Counted from the first letter of the stretch, positions 1 through 7,621 are shown. The stretch: 64,000 nucleotides of DNA from Acidobacteriaceae bacterium (GCA_028283655.1 JAPWKE010000003.1:3348001-3412000), one strand, 5' to 3'. Program-made: numbers and translations. Notes: generated by a model from the sequence alone, not told the origin.

Positions 1-1130
1 AGGGCGGCCTGATCCGCAAGACGATGGAAGACTGGATGCGCGACGAGTGCGTGCGCCGTGGTTACAACCTCGTCTACACGCCGCACATCATGCGTCGCGA
101 GCTCTGGAAGGTCTCAGGCCACGAGGACGTCTACGCGGAGAACATGTATCCGCCGATGGAGCTGGACGATGCAGAGTACCGGCTCAAGCCGATGAACTGC
201 CCCGGCCACATTCTCATCTACAAGTCGTCGCCGAAGTCTTATCGCGACCTGCCGCAGCGTTACGCCGAGCTTGGCAACGTGTATCGCTACGAACGCTCGG
301 GCACCATGCATGGCTTGCTGCGTGTGCGTGGCTTTACGCAGGACGATGCGCACATCTTCTGCACGCGTGACCAGATTGTTTCGGAGATCGAAGGCTGCCT
401 GGACTTCGCAGAAGCCGTGCTGAAGACCTTCGGGTTCAAGGAGTATCGCGTCGAGCTTTCGACACACGAGCCCGGCAACTCTGACTTCATCGGCACGCCG
501 GAAGAGTGGGCGGAGAGCGAAGGAGCTTTGACGGACGTGCTCAAGAAGCGCGGCCTCACGTTCCAGAGCTTCCCTGGCGAAGCAGCCTTCTACGGCCCGA
601 AGATCGACGTCAAGCTCGTCGATGTGCTCGGCCGTTTGTGGCAGCTTTCGACGGTGCAGTTCGACTTCAATCTGCCCAAGCGCTTTGAGCTGGAGTACGT
701 TGGCGAAGATGGTGAACGTCATCAGCCGGTGATGGTGCATCGTGCGCTCTTCGGTTCGGTAGAACGCTTCTTCGGCGTACTGATCGAGCACTACGCGGGC
801 TCGTTCCCGATGTGGCTTGCGCCTGTGCAGGTGGGCCTCGTGCCTATCTCGAACGAGAAGCACGTGGAGTATGCAGAGAGCTTGAAGAAGCGTCTCGAAG
901 CTGCTGGCCTGCGCGTGGAACTCGATGCAACGAACGGCAAGATGCAGGGCAAGATTCGCGACTTCGGTGTCGCGAAGGTGCCGTTCATTCTGGTGGTCGG
1001 CGACAAGGAAGCGCAGACAGATTCGGTGAGCGTGCGTACACGTGGCAAGGGCGATCAGGGCTCGGTGACGGTGGAAGAGTTCATCGCACGCGCAACAGCG
1101 CTGACGAAAGAACACTCGATGGAGCTGTAG
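1..1130 (+). CDS. thrS: Threonine--tRNA ligase, C-terminal part (5' end outside window)
   Basis: Charges tRNA-Thr with threonine in the cytoplasm. The reading frame is open from base 3, so the N-terminal TGS and editing domains lie left of the window. What is visible is the class II catalytic core: MNCPGH with the zinc-binding Cys, motif 2 (RYERSG followed by RGFTQDDAH), a motif 3 region with HRALFGSVERFFG, and then the C-terminal anticodon-binding domain starting near PVQVGLVPIS and ending in EHSMEL. All of these match ThrRS family landmarks. An intrinsic-terminator-like hairpin follows 30 bases after the stop, so this is probably the last gene of its transcript. Confidence 0.97.
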   Translation, partial: GGLIRKTMEDWMRDECVRRGYNLVYTPHIMRRELWKVSGHEDVYAENMYPPMELDDAEYRLKPMNCPGHILIYKSSPKSYRDLPQRYAELGNVYRYERSGTMHGLLRVRGFTQDDAHIFCTRDQIVSEIEGCLDFAEAVLKTFGFKEYRVELSTHEPGNSDFIGTPEEWAESEGALTDVLKKRGLTFQSFPGEAAFYGPKIDVKLVDVLGRLWQLSTVQFDFNLPKRFELEYVGEDGERHQPVMVHRALFGSVERFFGVLIEHYAGSFPMWLAPVQVGLVPISNEKHVEYAESLKKRLEAAGLRVELDATNGKMQGKIRDFGVAKVPFILVVGDKEAQTDSVSVRTRGKGDQGSVTVEEFIARATALTKEHSMEL

Positions 1131-1160
1131 TGCAGGTCATTCAACTGGAGACGAAGATCG

Positions 1161-1194
1161 CAGCGCCTGTTGAGCGCTGCTTTCTTTTGTCTTT
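1161..1194 (+). terminator. Terminator after thrS
   Basis: Six-base stem CAGCGC / GCGCTG with a 7-base loop, followed by the T-rich run CTTTCTTTTGTCTTT. It ends only a few bases before the next start codon. Confidence 0.6.
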
Positions 1195-1197
1195 GAA

Positions 1198-1815
1198 GTG
1201 AATGATCTGCTCGCAATCATCGAAACGCAAGCTCATGCAAAACGAGGTCGCGGCGGTGTGCGGGATGTCTTGGACAATGTACCCGCGCTGCGCAACGTTG
1301 CTGATCATCCTGCGGTACGAGATGTTGTTGAAGGTGTGCTTGGCGAAGATGCCTTCCTTGTTCGCTCAATCCTTTTCGATAAGACTGACACGGCGAACTG
1401 GAAAGTGCCCTGGCACCAGGACGTCACGATTGCTGTACGTGAACGGCGCGATACAGAAAACTTCGGGCCCTGGTCGAGCAAGCAAGGCGTAACGCATGTA
1501 CAGCCGCCAACTGCGGTACTTGAAAGCATGGTGACGGTTCGCATTCATCTCGATCCTTGTCCAAAGGAAAACGGCGCGTTGAGAGTGATGCCTGGGACTC
1601 ATAAGCTTGGGCGCATTGATCAGAATGAGGCGCCACTTCACATCGAAGATCCCGGCATAGTCACCTGCACCGCAGCGTTAGGAGAAGCCCTCGTGATGAG
1701 ACCTCTACTCTTACATGCGTCTTCTGCCTCTGAAAATCCGAAACACAGAAGAGTGCTGCATTTTGATTTTGCCAATATAAGACTCCCAAACAGTCTTTCC
1801 TGGCATTTGCAATAA
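1198..1815 (+). CDS. Phytanoyl-CoA dioxygenase (PhyH)-like Fe(II)/2-oxoglutarate oxygenase, N-terminally short
   Basis: Predicted non-haem iron, 2-oxoglutarate-dependent oxygenase of 205 residues; substrate unknown. The metal triad is visible as HQD (His73, Asp75) and a distal His173 in LLLHASS, followed by Arg residues (RR, 184-185) suited to bind the 2-oxoglutarate carboxylate. MPGTHKLG is the typical PhyH turn. The start is GTG at 1198; an in-frame stop at 1171 prevents a longer frame. Family members normally carry an extra N-terminal strand of the type GFVVVPGVL before the segment that opens this protein (DLLAIIE), so about 20-30 residues appear missing. There is no clear ribosome-binding site, because the thrS terminator abuts the start. 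It may be a decaying or truncated copy; the catalytic residues are intact. Confidence 0.72.
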   Translation: MNDLLAIIETQAHAKRGRGGVRDVLDNVPALRNVADHPAVRDVVEGVLGEDAFLVRSILFDKTDTANWKVPWHQDVTIAVRERRDTENFGPWSSKQGVTHVQPPTAVLESMVTVRIHLDPCPKENGALRVMPGTHKLGRIDQNEAPLHIEDPGIVTCTAALGEALVMRPLLLHASSASENPKHRRVLHFDFANIRLPNSLSWHLQ

Positions 1816-1844
1816 CACTAAGTCGCTTTTTTCAGCGTGTTTAT

Positions 1845-1868
1845 GACTATGGTCATAGACTATGGTCA
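1845..1868. promoter_or_regulatory. Tandem operator-like repeat upstream of toxin-antitoxin genes
   Basis: The 11-mer GACTATGGTCA occurs twice, at 1845-1855 and 1858-1868, 13 bp apart. The first copy also lies in an inverted repeat (TATGAC / GTCATA around TATG). It sits immediately before the antitoxin ribosome-binding site, where Phd/VapB-type antitoxins usually autoregulate. Function is inferred. Confidence 0.5.
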
Positions 1869-1880
1869 CGAGGTGCGCTG

Positions 1881-2258
1881 ATGGCTGCGAAACAGGAAGT
1901 TCTGACGATCCCTGCGGGAGAGTTCAAGGCGAAGTGTCTGGCGCTCCTGGACCAGGTAAATAATGGCTCGCTCAAGGTGATTGTGACAAAGCGTGGCAAG
2001 GTCGTTGCAGAGGTTTCGCAGCCGCCGCAGCCTGAAGAGAAACCTTTCGTTTCGATCTTCGGCCGGTCACCCAATGGAAAGGTGCTCGGCGATATCATCA
2101 CTCCCCTAGACGAGTGGGCAGACCCATTAGAAAGTGGGAGCGCGTCGCCGGAAAGAAGAAGCGCGGGTGAACGGACTTCTACTCGACACGCACTGTTGGA
2201 TCTGGGCTCAACTCAACTCGCAAAACGAATTGAAGAAGCAGACCATCGCCGAGATTGA
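1881..2258 (+). CDS. Phd/YefM-family antitoxin (possible C-terminal frameshift)
   Basis: Antitoxin of a type II toxin-antitoxin pair; expected to bind its own operator through the N-terminal domain and neutralise the adjacent PIN toxin with its C-terminus. The N-terminal segment IPAGEFKAKCLALLDQV followed by VIVTKRGKVVAEV is the characteristic Phd/YefM fold, and the later GDIITPLDEW matches the usual end of this subfamily. Start ATG 1881 is preceded by GAGG (1870-1873). Oddity: the frame runs 91 bases into the toxin gene, giving a 125-residue protein where about 80-95 is usual. A one-base shift near 2126 would instead give a lysine/arginine-rich tail that stops at 2168-2170, exactly overlapping the toxin GTG as GTGA. 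Either the tail is genuinely extended or there is an indel. Confidence 0.78.
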   Translation: MAAKQEVLTIPAGEFKAKCLALLDQVNNGSLKVIVTKRGKVVAEVSQPPQPEEKPFVSIFGRSPNGKVLGDIITPLDEWADPLESGSASPERRSAGERTSTRHALLDLGSTQLAKRIEEADHRRD

Positions 2259-2583
2259 AGAGGCTCAACGTCTCGGAAAGTTGTTTGTATCCGATGCTTC
2301 TGTTCTCGAAGCCGCACGGTTGTCACATGCTGGACGCATCTATCTCGGCGGGGAAATCGAAGACTTTGTTCGACTGGCTCAGATAGACGGTGGACTCGCG
2401 TTTCTGCCAATGACGCATAGAATTCTCATCGAATCCACCCGCCTGCCAGAGCTTCTTCACAAAGACCCTAGCGACCGCATCATTGCAGCAACCGCTCGTG
2501 AATACGGCCTCACACTGCTCACACGCGACAAGCCCCTGCTGCGATACGCACAACAGGGGCATCTGAACGCGCGCAAAATCTAG
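2167..2583 (+). CDS. VapC-like PIN-domain toxin
   Basis: Predicted ribonuclease toxin of 138 residues. The PIN fold is shown by LLLDTHCWIW (acidic residue Asp7), SVLEAA (Glu48), DPSDRIIAATA (Asp100/Asp103) and LLTRDKPLL (Asp121), which together form the usual four-acid metal site. The GTG at 2167 is chosen because it places LLLDTH at the very N-terminus as in the family; a GTG 33 bases upstream (2134) would add an unlikely basic leader. It overlaps the antitoxin gene and is presumably translationally coupled to it. The RNA target is unknown. Confidence 0.85.
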   Translation: MNGLLLDTHCWIWAQLNSQNELKKQTIAEIEEAQRLGKLFVSDASVLEAARLSHAGRIYLGGEIEDFVRLAQIDGGLAFLPMTHRILIESTRLPELLHKDPSDRIIAATAREYGLTLLTRDKPLLRYAQQGHLNARKI

Positions 2584-2587
2584 CCAG

Positions 2588-3796
2588 CTAATGCGAAATA
2601 CCAAGCGCCGTGTATGTCACCTGCGTGGCGTCTGTTGCGCCGTTCCCTGTATTGGGTGCGGAGTGGTACGCACCGGCCTTGAAGTAAACGGGTGTGCCCG
2701 TCCATGAACTATCGACCGTGACACTCTTCGTTGAACCATTCACCACTGCGGTCACGGTGCTGCCTGAGTACGCCAGCGAGTAGGTGAGCGCGGTACCAAG
2801 CGTGACGCCCGACTTCACAACGTAGTTCGTCTTCGTTGCTCCGCTGGCGTTGCTGCTATACACCGCGAGTTCAACGTTGCCGGTAGAGACACGCCAGTCG
2901 AGCAGAACGAAGACGTACGTCTGTCCGTGGATCTGCGCGAAGGTCGCTTCGTCTGTATTCGGTGCGACGGAGTTGATCGTGCAGCTACCAGTAAGCGTGC
3001 CGCCGATAGAGCTGCTCCAGTCGGAGTTCGAGTCCGCTCCGCTGCCGGTGTAGAGCTCGCGAAGTTCGCTGCGCGTATGGTCTGAGCCGGAGCCAGGTGT
3101 CGTGGTCGCTCCGTTTGCAGGCGAGTAGAACACTACAGTGCTGCCACTCGCGTAGAAGTACGCGTCGGCAAACTTGTTGTTGATCACCGAAGGCGAGATG
3201 CTCCACGCGGTATAGGTCGCATCCGCGGTGCGGTACTCGTTGATCGGCAGCGTCAGCTTCCAGGGTGTGAAGTTGAAGCTGGTGATGGTCGATGGTGCGG
3301 TGAACGAGTTCTTGATGGAGACCACCGCTTCGGGATATGTGCCGAGGGTGGCATCTCCGGTGGGCGAAGTCAGGTCGATATGGAAGGTCTCTTTGTCAGA
3401 CGACGGTGTCTTGTCGAGGATCGGTACAGAGATCGTCTTGGCGGCGCTATCGCCGTCCGCCCAGGAGATCACTCCACTGGCACTGGTGTAGTCGGTGCCT
3501 GCCGTAGCGGTGCCTCCGCCGGTAGCCCAGTTGACCGTGACAGCCCCGGTGCTGCCGCCCGTGCGATAGACGAGGAAGTAAGCGGTGCCACCACTCTGCG
3601 CAACGACCTGCGTGGTGGCGTCGAAGCCGAGGGCTCCCGCCGTGGTCGTAGTGGTTGTAGGTGCTGCTGGCGATGCGGGGCTTGCGGCTGCGGAAGCAGT
3701 GGCACATCCACCGAAGAGCAGCACGGAAGCGCCGGTGACGGCGCAGGCAAGCAGCCTGGTAAGGCGGGCGTTGGCGCGATAACGAAGAGGATGCAT
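2588..3796 (-). CDS. Lipoprotein with Calx-beta-like domain and PL7 alginate-lyase-like domain
   Basis: Predicted secreted polysaccharide lyase anchored as a lipoprotein. The signal peptide ends in the lipobox LFGGC (Cys31), followed by an Ala/Pro/Thr linker. Residues about 55-165 resemble a Calx-beta domain (GTATAGTDYTSASG with DGDSAAKTI). The C-terminal half carries the three PL7 hallmarks in order: RSELRE (around 240), QIH (around 286) and YFKAGAYHS (around 369), with WKLTLP at the domain entry. In PL7 enzymes these residues line the active site for beta-elimination of uronate polymers such as alginate. Start ATG 3796 has AGGAA about 9 bases upstream. It is monocistronic and faces the toxin gene, with only 4 bases between their stops. 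The exact substrate cannot be read from sequence. Confidence 0.83.
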   Translation of the reverse strand: MHPLRYRANARLTRLLACAVTGASVLLFGGCATASAAASPASPAAPTTTTTTAGALGFDATTQVVAQSGGTAYFLVYRTGGSTGAVTVNWATGGGTATAGTDYTSASGVISWADGDSAAKTISVPILDKTPSSDKETFHIDLTSPTGDATLGTYPEAVVSIKNSFTAPSTITSFNFTPWKLTLPINEYRTADATYTAWSISPSVINNKFADAYFYASGSTVVFYSPANGATTTPGSGSDHTRSELRELYTGSGADSNSDWSSSIGGTLTGSCTINSVAPNTDEATFAQIHGQTYVFVLLDWRVSTGNVELAVYSSNASGATKTNYVVKSGVTLGTALTYSLAYSGSTVTAVVNGSTKSVTVDSSWTGTPVYFKAGAYHSAPNTGNGATDATQVTYTALGISH

Positions 3797-3925
3797 AGAG
3801 CTGAGTTCCTTTCCTGTTTCTGCGTTGGGTTTGAGTGCAGACCCGGGAGGGCTGGCAAAACGGTGTGAACGCTAACATAAACACGCCAGAGATGACCACA
3901 AAAAGGTTTGCAGGGCGGGCTCCGC

Positions 3926-3938
3926 TACAATTTCGCTT
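3926..3938 (+). promoter_or_regulatory. Putative leaderless -10 element of ruvA
   Basis: TACAAT at 3926-3931 followed by 7 nt and then the GTG start of ruvA. No Shine-Dalgarno sequence lies between. A convincing -35 was not seen. Confidence 0.4.
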
Positions 3939-4535
3939 GTGATTGCCCATATTCGCGGAACGATTGTGATGAAGACGCCGGCGACGGTCGTCGTGGAGTG
4001 CGCCGGTGTGGGCTACGAGCTGGCTATTTCTGTGGCCACGTTTACGGACCTGGGCGCGGAAGGCAGCGAAGCACGGCTGCACGTGCATACGCATGTGCGT
4101 GAGGATGCGCTGGCGCTGTTCGGCTTCTCAGAACGGCAGGAGAAGCTTCTCTTTGAGAAGCTGCTGACGATCTCAGGCATCGGGCCGAAGCTGGCGATCA
4201 CGGTACTAAGCGGCATCTCTGCAGAGAGGCTGGTGGGTGCGATTCGCGGTGGCGATCACGCTACGCTGACGAAGATTCCTGGCATTGGCAAGAAGACTGC
4301 CGAGCGCGTCGTGCTGGAGTTGAAGGACAAGCTGGATGACATGAAGGGCTTCACCGAAGCCGGTGTTGTGGCGCCCACGCTGGGCGGCGTGGCGGACGAT
4401 GTCCTGTCGGCGTTGGTGAACCTTGGTTACCCTCGACCGACCGCGCAGAAGGCCGTCGAGAGCGCAGCCAAGGATGCCGCTGTCGCCGGAGAGTTCGAGA
4501 AGCTCTTCCGTGCGGCTATGTCGGCTGTGCGGTAG
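3939..4535 (+). CDS. ruvA: Holliday junction branch-migration protein RuvA
   Basis: Binds Holliday junctions as a tetramer and directs the RuvB motor during recombinational repair. The 198-residue protein has the N-terminal OB-fold opening MIAHIRGTIV, the two helix-hairpin-helix motifs SGIGPKLA and PGIGKKTAERV (around residues 70-125), a linker, and the C-terminal RuvB-contacting domain (DDVLSALVNLGYP). Length is normal for RuvA. The GTG start aligns with the canonical Met-Ile start of the family; no ribosome-binding site precedes it, while TACAAT ends 7 nt upstream. ruvB and ruvC are not adjacent here. Confidence 0.96.
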   Translation: MIAHIRGTIVMKTPATVVVECAGVGYELAISVATFTDLGAEGSEARLHVHTHVREDALALFGFSERQEKLLFEKLLTISGIGPKLAITVLSGISAERLVGAIRGGDHATLTKIPGIGKKTAERVVLELKDKLDDMKGFTEAGVVAPTLGGVADDVLSALVNLGYPRPTAQKAVESAAKDAAVAGEFEKLFRAAMSAVR

Positions 4536-4567
4536 GGTTTGCGGTTCGGCTGGCTGAAAAGCTTCGG

Positions 4568-5464
4568 CTACGCGCGGCGGCGGTAGCGAATGCTGAACTC
4601 GTAGCCTTTGTTCGGCGGGAAGAGCTCGGCGCAGAGGCGCAGCCGCTCGGCGAGTGCTCCGGGCGCCAGCAGCGGGTACTCCCGTTCGCGGAGTTCGGAG
4701 TAGTCAAAGTCCAAACCAAGCGACAGCAGATAGACCGCCACAGCGTCAGAGAACGCTGTCTCAAGGAAGATGTTGCGTTCCTTCTCGTCGATCTTTGCCG
4801 GCTCAGGCGCTGCCGCAGCGACAAGGTTCACGCGTGCAGGTGAAGAGAAGGCGCGGCTGCGGTCACGGCGCGCGTTGGGAGCTTTCAAGGGCTCAGGCTC
4901 GAAGGCTACAGGACGTCCAAAGGCCAGTTGGCGGGCCTCCCAGGCATCGAAGCTGGTCTCACCCTTTACGTTGGCCATCGCCTGGCTCCAGGCCAGCGTG
5001 TTGAAGCGCTCGGGCACGCCGACTGCGTCCACGAAAGCGTGCGCCACGTTGATGAAGAACTCAAAGCTGAGCGCAAAGCGGTCGTTCATCAACTTGGTCG
5101 AGATGAAGACGCCGCGGTTGCCGCTGCCAAGCTCCACGTTGCGGTGGCAGATGGCGACGGCCGAGAGGTCGTCGCTGTAAGCAGGGGCGACCATCGCCGA
5201 ATCAGCGCTCTTCTGCATGCGCGGCGAGCTGCCGAGAGTGTCCGGCTCGCGCATGGCCAGAGGTACGAAATAGTAGGTGTTCGCGCCGAGGGCGGCGGTA
5301 ATCGCCGTGGGCACTGCTTCCAGCATCTGGTCGAGATCGACGGCTGGAATGCCCGTTTCTCCAAACGTTGCGAAGCGTACGCCATTTGTTGACTGCCGTA
5401 CTTCGGCGTCGTGGGCCACCTGCTGCGCCCCTACAAGGCCCGTGCTCTGCTCAGTTTCAACCAT
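4568..5464 (-). CDS. Conserved-looking cytoplasmic protein of unknown function
   Basis: 298 residues, no signal peptide or membrane segment, no motif I recognise. The middle holds two well-packed segments (ALGANTYYFVPLAMREPD and the stretch around VFISTKLMNDRFALSFEFF), then a Pro/Ala/Arg-rich linker around 200-225 and a C-terminal helical and basic end (RYRRRA). Codon usage is like the neighbours, so it is a real gene. It starts 20 bp from the divergent membrane-protein gene at 5485 and appears to share one symmetric promoter with it, which suggests linked expression. Function unknown. Confidence 0.75.
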   Translation of the reverse strand: MVETEQSTGLVGAQQVAHDAEVRQSTNGVRFATFGETGIPAVDLDQMLEAVPTAITAALGANTYYFVPLAMREPDTLGSSPRMQKSADSAMVAPAYSDDLSAVAICHRNVELGSGNRGVFISTKLMNDRFALSFEFFINVAHAFVDAVGVPERFNTLAWSQAMANVKGETSFDAWEARQLAFGRPVAFEPEPLKAPNARRDRSRAFSSPARVNLVAAAAPEPAKIDEKERNIFLETAFSDAVAVYLLSLGLDFDYSELREREYPLLAPGALAERLRLCAELFPPNKGYEFSIRYRRRA

Positions 5465-5484
5465 CCGGGTTATTCTAGCTGAGT
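5465..5484. promoter_or_regulatory. Symmetric divergent promoter with shared -10, leaderless on both sides
   Basis: The 20 bp between two divergent ATG codons contains TATTCTA. Read rightward, TATTCT (5471-5476) ends 8 nt before ATG 5485. Read leftward, TAGAAT (5477-5472) ends 7 nt before ATG 5464. Neither side has room for a Shine-Dalgarno site, so both mRNAs would begin at or next to the start codon. Confidence 0.5.
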
Positions 5485-5799
5485 ATGGCTACAGCAAACC
5501 ATGTCGAACGTGCACGCGCCGAAGGAGTGATCTTCGGCATTCCTCTAGGCGACCTGGGATGGTTCCAGTCGCTGCTCATGGGGTTGGCGACAGGCTTTGC
5601 GGCCTTCTTCCTTACCACCTTCTGCGCGATCGTCTCGATGCTCTTCTATCAGGCGTTCTCCCACCATGTGCCGCGTTATGACCTCACGTACAAGTACTAC
5701 GGTCTGCCCGTTGGTCTGTTGGTGGGCGTGCTGGCGTTGAGCTATCTCGCAGTGCAGTATGCGCGCCAGGTAGCGGCAAAACGCCGCTCCCGCAGCTAG
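5485..5799 (+). CDS. Small two-span membrane protein, unknown function
   Basis: 104 residues. Two hydrophobic segments are visible: about residues 30-52 (LMGLATGFAAFFLTTFCAIV) and about 72-90 (GLPVGLLVGVLALSYLAVQYA), separated by a loop with HHVPRYDLTYKYY and followed by a basic tail (KRRSRS), consistent with an inner-membrane protein whose C-terminus is cytoplasmic. The start ATG lies 8 nt after a -10-like TATTCT and has no ribosome-binding site. It is divergent from the unknown cytoplasmic protein at 4568-5464. No family recognised. Confidence 0.75.
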   Translation: MATANHVERARAEGVIFGIPLGDLGWFQSLLMGLATGFAAFFLTTFCAIVSMLFYQAFSHHVPRYDLTYKYYGLPVGLLVGVLALSYLAVQYARQVAAKRRSRS

Positions 5800-5922
5800 C
5801 AAACAGCAAAAAGAAGATCTGCCGCTCCATTTGCGAGTGTGGTTCCGTCACTCATCCGAATGCTCCATCGTGCATCTGAATAAGGCATCCTCGAAGGTAT
5901 GAGGATGCAAGAGGTGCGTGCG

Positions 5923-6480
5923 ATGAAGGCTAAGCTTGGAACGCTGGTAGTGATGCTGCTGGCTGCAATGGTGGGCTCACTAGCCCACGCCCAGGTGGCT
6001 CCGTATGCCATGTTCAGCCTTGGGCATTACTCCGGGCTGGGGGTAGGGGCGGGCACACAATCGAACCAGTCCGGCGGCTATAACTCGCTGGGCGGAACGT
6101 TCGGTGTGTATGACGACTTCATCCATGCGGGTGCGGTTGGCGCGGGTCTGGACGTGCGCGGCATCATTCAGAACAGTTCGAACTCGACGCAGTACGGCAA
6201 CAAGACAGCCGGCTTCCTCTTTGGCCCACGTGTCACGGTGAATACGTTGGCGCTTCCTTTCCGCCCGTACGCTCAGCTTGAGATTGGATCGATCGGAACG
6301 AACAACGGCACGCAGTCCAGCAAGGACGCGCACTTTGGTTATCAGTTCCAGTTTGGCGGCGACTTCACGCTGCTCCCACATCTGGCTGCACGGTTTGAGT
6401 ATGGTATTGGGCAGGTGGATACACCCAACATCAAGCACACGCTGCAAACATTTGGTGCGGGGCTGGTGCTGCGGCTGTAA
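5923..6480 (+). CDS. Outer-membrane beta-barrel-like protein
   Basis: 185 residues. The signal peptide (KAKLGTLVVMLLAAMVGSLAHAQ) is followed by a Gly/aromatic-rich body with alternating patterns typical of small porin-like barrels (YAMFSLGHYSG, GFLFGPRVTV, ARFEYGIGQV) and a C-terminal strand ending in a hydrophobic residue (GAGLVLRL), as needed for outer-membrane insertion. ATG 5923 is preferred over the in-frame ATG 5899, because GAGG at 5911-5914 is correctly spaced only for 5923 and the signal peptide then begins with Lys. Role unknown; related proteins are often loosely called OmpW/OmpA-like. Confidence 0.78.
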   Translation: MKAKLGTLVVMLLAAMVGSLAHAQVAPYAMFSLGHYSGLGVGAGTQSNQSGGYNSLGGTFGVYDDFIHAGAVGAGLDVRGIIQNSSNSTQYGNKTAGFLFGPRVTVNTLALPFRPYAQLEIGSIGTNNGTQSSKDAHFGYQFQFGGDFTLLPHLAARFEYGIGQVDTPNIKHTLQTFGAGLVLRL

Positions 6481-6489
6481 GCTGTTGGC

Positions 6490-7029
6490 GTGATTGCTGA
6501 ATCTCTTGTTCCCGTGTTCTTTATTGCGCTTGTGATTGGCGTCCGACTCGTTTTGAGAAACTTCAACCGACCAAGTTCATGGGAACAGCTAGCAGAGCGC
6601 TACAACCTTGCGCTAATTGAGGGAGATTTACCACCTGATCTGACCAACACTGCCCTTATTTCTCCCTTTTGGAGAGTTCGTTATGCGCTGGTGGGACAGC
6701 GCTATGGCGAAACCGTAGTGGCGTTTGAATACACCACAGGCTCATACGTCGCACGCACAAAGTCGCGAAAACTCGCGATCGGCGTGAAGCAGCGACATCC
6801 TGGCCGCGATCACTGTACTACCTCTTTCTGGATACCTGTAGAACGAGAGCAAGAATGGGCGCTCCTGCGAGTCCGCTTTATCTTCCTGCGTCCGGAGCCT
6901 GAACTGATTGAATCAACCTGGAATAAGCTGAGAACCACCAGTGAGGCAGAAGCCATTGCGGCTGCACCCCCGCAAGATGGCGGCATTTTGATTCGACCGA
7001 GACACGAGCCATCGGAGCAAGCTAAATAG
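6490..7029 (+). CDS. Membrane-anchored protein of unknown function
   Basis: 179 residues. An N-terminal hydrophobic segment (SLVPVFFIALVIGVRLVL) acts as an anchor, followed by a soluble domain containing ISPFWRVRYALVGQRYGETVVAFEYTTG and ending in a polar tail. GTG 6490 starts 9 bp after the preceding barrel gene, so the two are probably co-transcribed. GC content appears somewhat lower than in the flanking genes. Its stop directly abuts the stop of the convergent gene (7029/7030), leaving no room for a terminator. No family recognised. Confidence 0.6.
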   Translation: MIAESLVPVFFIALVIGVRLVLRNFNRPSSWEQLAERYNLALIEGDLPPDLTNTALISPFWRVRYALVGQRYGETVVAFEYTTGSYVARTKSRKLAIGVKQRHPGRDHCTTSFWIPVEREQEWALLRVRFIFLRPEPELIESTWNKLRTTSEAEAIAAAPPQDGGILIRPRHEPSEQAK

Positions 7030-7554
7030 CTAAAGCACTTTGCGAACAGCTCTACGAACGATCTCCGTCGTCATACCGTAGACGAGGTGCGAAGCATACG
7101 GCGTTGCGAGCGTGTGCGTTGGGTACTCCGTCGGCCAGGGACCCAGATGGAACGCTGGTACCCCGAGCACGTCGCTACCGGCGAAGAGCGCTGTGCCGAA
7201 GCCTGTTCCTAAGCCAGTTTTGGTGAGCGAGCAGTATTCAGCGAGTCCGCCATAGAGGCCTCCCATGAGCGCTCCGAAGGCATAGTGGACGATGGGGCCA
7301 CCCTCCTTCTGCTGCTCCCAGGTGAGGTGCCTGCCACCCGTGACGACCTCCGTAATGGTGTCGGCAGTTTTCATGGTGGCGTCCTGATACTCGTCCGGGT
7401 TTTGTTGGGCGGCGGCCGCATTTTCTTCGGGAGTATTCACGGCCTGCGTCAGAGCCTTTCCGGGGCCTGCCTGAAACTCGTTCATCACCCAGGAAGCGAC
7501 GAGCCCGCCAACAATGCCTGCCAGAATGCCACGAACGAGATGCTTCTCTGCCAT
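7030..7554 (-). CDS. DUF1440/YagU-like membrane protein
   Basis: 174 residues, inner-membrane. N-terminal GILAGIVGGLVASWVMNEF, central YAFGALMGGLYGGLAEY and C-terminal SHLVYGMTTEIVRRAVRKVL match the Gly-rich membrane helices of the YagU/DUF1440 group, whose only suggested role is in acid tolerance. The start at 7554 is chosen because GAGGGA lies 7-12 bases upstream of that ATG; an upstream in-frame ATG at 7614 lacks one. No operon partner is evident. Confidence 0.68.
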   Translation of the reverse strand: MAEKHLVRGILAGIVGGLVASWVMNEFQAGPGKALTQAVNTPEENAAAAQQNPDEYQDATMKTADTITEVVTGGRHLTWEQQKEGGPIVHYAFGALMGGLYGGLAEYCSLTKTGLGTGFGTALFAGSDVLGVPAFHLGPWPTEYPTHTLATPYASHLVYGMTTEIVRRAVRKVL

Positions 7555-7621
7555 AACGAAAACTCCCTCGGGCGCAGGTTGCGCTCTCAAGGGAGTTGGA
7601 TGCTGATTTGACACTAATTAG

